This document shows, one piece after another, positions 14,541 to 15,591 of a stretch of DNA of 15,591 bases. The first letter of the stretch is position 1; the number at the start of each line of letters is the position of its first letter. The position numbers and the translations under genes are program-made. The DNA is from Candidatus Methanomethylophilaceae archaeon (GTDB taxonomy: Archaea > Thermoplasmatota > Thermoplasmata > Methanomassiliicoccales > Methanomethylophilaceae). The DNA lies in the NCBI GenBank assembly GCA_017395275.1, contig JAFPVN010000167.1:1-15591 (forward strand), given 5' to 3'. Under the pieces are notes generated by a model. The model was not told the origin of the DNA, did not search any database, and saw only the letters and a program-made list of their open reading frames with translations.

Positions 14541-14551
14541 AAATTAACTAA
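14541..14551 (+). promoter_or_regulatory. Promoter of mntP
   Basis: AATTAACTAAT lies about 26 bp before the GTG start at 14572, so the message is probably leaderless. There is no room for a yybP-ykoY-type manganese riboswitch, and none is seen. Confidence 0.45.
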
Positions 14552-14571
14552 TAGCATACTCTTACAAATAC

Positions 14572-15132
14572 GTGGATTACCTGGTATTGATTCTGATATC
14601 GGTCGGATTGGCGATGGATGCTTTCGCCGTATCGATATGCAAGGGTCTCGCCATCGGGAAACCCACGTTGAAGACGGCGGTCGTCGTCGCACTGTGGTTC
14701 GGGATCTTCCAGGGAGTGATGCCGCTCATCGGGTTCGCCATGGGTACGGCGGTGTACGACCTGATAACCGATATCGACCACTGGGTGGCATTCGCCCTGC
14801 TGGCGCTCATCGGGGCCAACATGATCCGCGAATCGTTCTCGGATGAGGGGGAGGACGTCGACGATGACATGTCCTTCATGACCATGCTGCTCCTCGCGAT
14901 AGCCACCAGCATCGATGCGCTGGCGGTCGGCATAAGCCTGGCGATGGATGACGGGAACATCTTCGTATCCGCCCTGGTGATAGGTGTGATAACGTTCCTG
15001 ATCTCAGCTGTCGGGGTCGTTGCCGGGAGCACCCTCGGGAGCAGGTACGGCAGGCATGCCGAGTTCGTCGGAGGCGTCATCCTCATCCTGATCGGACTGA
15101 AGATCCTGCTGGAGCACACTGGCTTCCTGTGA
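14572..15132 (+). CDS. mntP: Manganese efflux pump MntP
   Basis: GTG start at 14572. The protein has 186 residues and six hydrophobic helices in two repeats, the standard MntP size. Each repeat carries the key aspartate motif: GLAMDAFAVSICKG with Asp16 and ATSIDALAVGISLA with Asp115, equivalent to the essential Asp16 and Asp118 of the E. coli protein. An acidic cytoplasmic loop, DEGEDVDDD, joins the halves. It exports Mn2+ across the cytoplasmic membrane. The last 129 bp are overlapped by the convergent methyltransferase frame. Confidence 0.95.
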   Translation: MDYLVLILISVGLAMDAFAVSICKGLAIGKPTLKTAVVVALWFGIFQGVMPLIGFAMGTAVYDLITDIDHWVAFALLALIGANMIRESFSDEGEDVDDDMSFMTMLLLAIATSIDALAVGISLAMDDGNIFVSALVIGVITFLISAVGVVAGSTLGSRYGRHAEFVGGVILILIGLKILLEHTGFL

Positions 15133-15591
15133 CCCCTTCACTCCGATGAAGGTCACCCAGCTGTTCTCCGGGATCACCTCACATCTCGCGTCGAGTCCCG
15201 CATCCTCCATCATCCTGAGCATCTCGTCGTTCTCCACGATGTTCATGTTGAACTCCCGGATGTTGTCGCGGGAGTGCTGGTCCAACCCGGGATGTGGATA
15301 CATCTCGGAGACGATGAGCATGATACCGCCGTCGGAGAGGCATCTCGCCGCCGACCTTATGTCGTTGGGGAGATCCGGCCAGAAGAAATAGGTCTCGACC
15401 GCGGTTATGAGCTGGAACCTCCCGTCGCCGAACGGGAGCTTGGATACAGAGGCCCTGCGAACGTCCAGGTCCCCGATGTCGGGATTGTTCCTGCGTGTGG
15501 CCTCCACCGACTCCCTGGATATGTCGATACCATGGAGTCTGGCACTTGGGAATCTGCCGTGGAGTTTGCCGATGAGCATGCCCCCGCCGCA
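15004..15591 (-). CDS. Class I SAM-dependent methyltransferase, 5' end off window
   Basis: The N-terminus lies beyond the right edge. The visible frame opens with CGGGM, the end of glycine-rich motif I, followed by LHGIDIS (the acidic residue that holds the SAM ribose), DVRRASVSKLPFGDGRFQLITAVETYFFWPD (motifs II/III) and SDGGIMLIVSEM, as in Methyltransf_11/25 proteins. The substrate is unknown. The domain should end near WVTFIGVKGS (about 15130), but the frame has no stop until 15004, so an acidic tail of about 40 residues is read antisense through the end of mntP. Either the tail is real or the normal stop has been lost. Confidence 0.85.
   Translation of the reverse strand, partial: CGGGMLIGKLHGRFPSARLHGIDISRESVEATRRNNPDIGDLDVRRASVSKLPFGDGRFQLITAVETYFFWPDLPNDIRSAARCLSDGGIMLIVSEMYPHPGLDQHSRDNIREFNMNIVENDEMLRMMEDAGLDARCEVIPENSWVTFIGVKGSQEASVLQQDLQSDQDEDDASDELGMPAVPAPEGAPGNDPDS

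Noticed and set aside
14493..14571. Manganese riboswitch upstream of mntP
   Set aside because: The gap is too short, the gene appears leaderless, and no yybP-ykoY fold is visible.

Overview
The window looks like archaeal chromosome, most likely from a gut-type Methanomassiliicoccales or related Thermoplasmata methanogen. This is inferred from style, not from a marker gene. Most genes have AT-rich TATA-like boxes about 25-30 bp upstream of the start and little or no leader, a few have GAGGTG-type ribosome binding sites, the coding regions are fairly GC-rich between very AT-rich promoters, and the gene repertoire fits (DUF4143 ATPase, Fic, DUF2130, MntP, UbiA-like prenyltransferase).

Layout. 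Positions 1-459 hold no convincing protein gene but contain several dyad motifs, a strong stem-loop and the promoter of tRNA-Ser(GCT) (460-542, encoded CCA 543-545). The 18 bases over the tRNA 3' end recur with one mismatch at 2156-2173. Between the copies lies a lower-GC segment with one gene, an AAA ATPase with a DUF4143 nuclease-like C-terminus, preceded by four direct repeats of exactly 23-bp period. Directly after the second copy comes a Fic AMP-transferase with its own C-terminal winged helix, preceded by two inverted-repeat pairs whose arms are also offset by 23 bp. In both promoters the TATA-like box sits in the spacer between two repeat arms. This paired design is the most unusual feature of the window.

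From 3302 to 5236 are an EamA-type transporter that seems to have lost its middle and a DUF2130 coiled-coil protein with a terminator-like hairpin. From 5340 to 8121 is a two-gene operon, diaminobutyrate aminotransferase followed by a PLP decarboxylase, expected to make 1,3-diaminopropane from aspartate semialdehyde. On the minus strand follow a membrane-anchored arylsulfotransferase-like protein (8122-9339) and a Bcp-type peroxiredoxin without the usual resolving cysteine (9441-9899).

An intact IS630-family element (about 9946-11177) sits between the peroxiredoxin promoter and a small membrane protein whose best start codon is ATC rather than ATG. Next are a MenA/UbiA-like prenyltransferase (minus) and a bile acid:sodium symporter-like transporter (plus) that diverge from a shared palindrome, then a DUF2975/HTH pair (minus), a MntP manganese exporter (plus) and a SAM methyltransferase cut by the right edge (minus).

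All five convergent gene junctions have at most one base between stop codons, or overlap outright (36 and 129 bp). There is therefore no room for dedicated terminators there.
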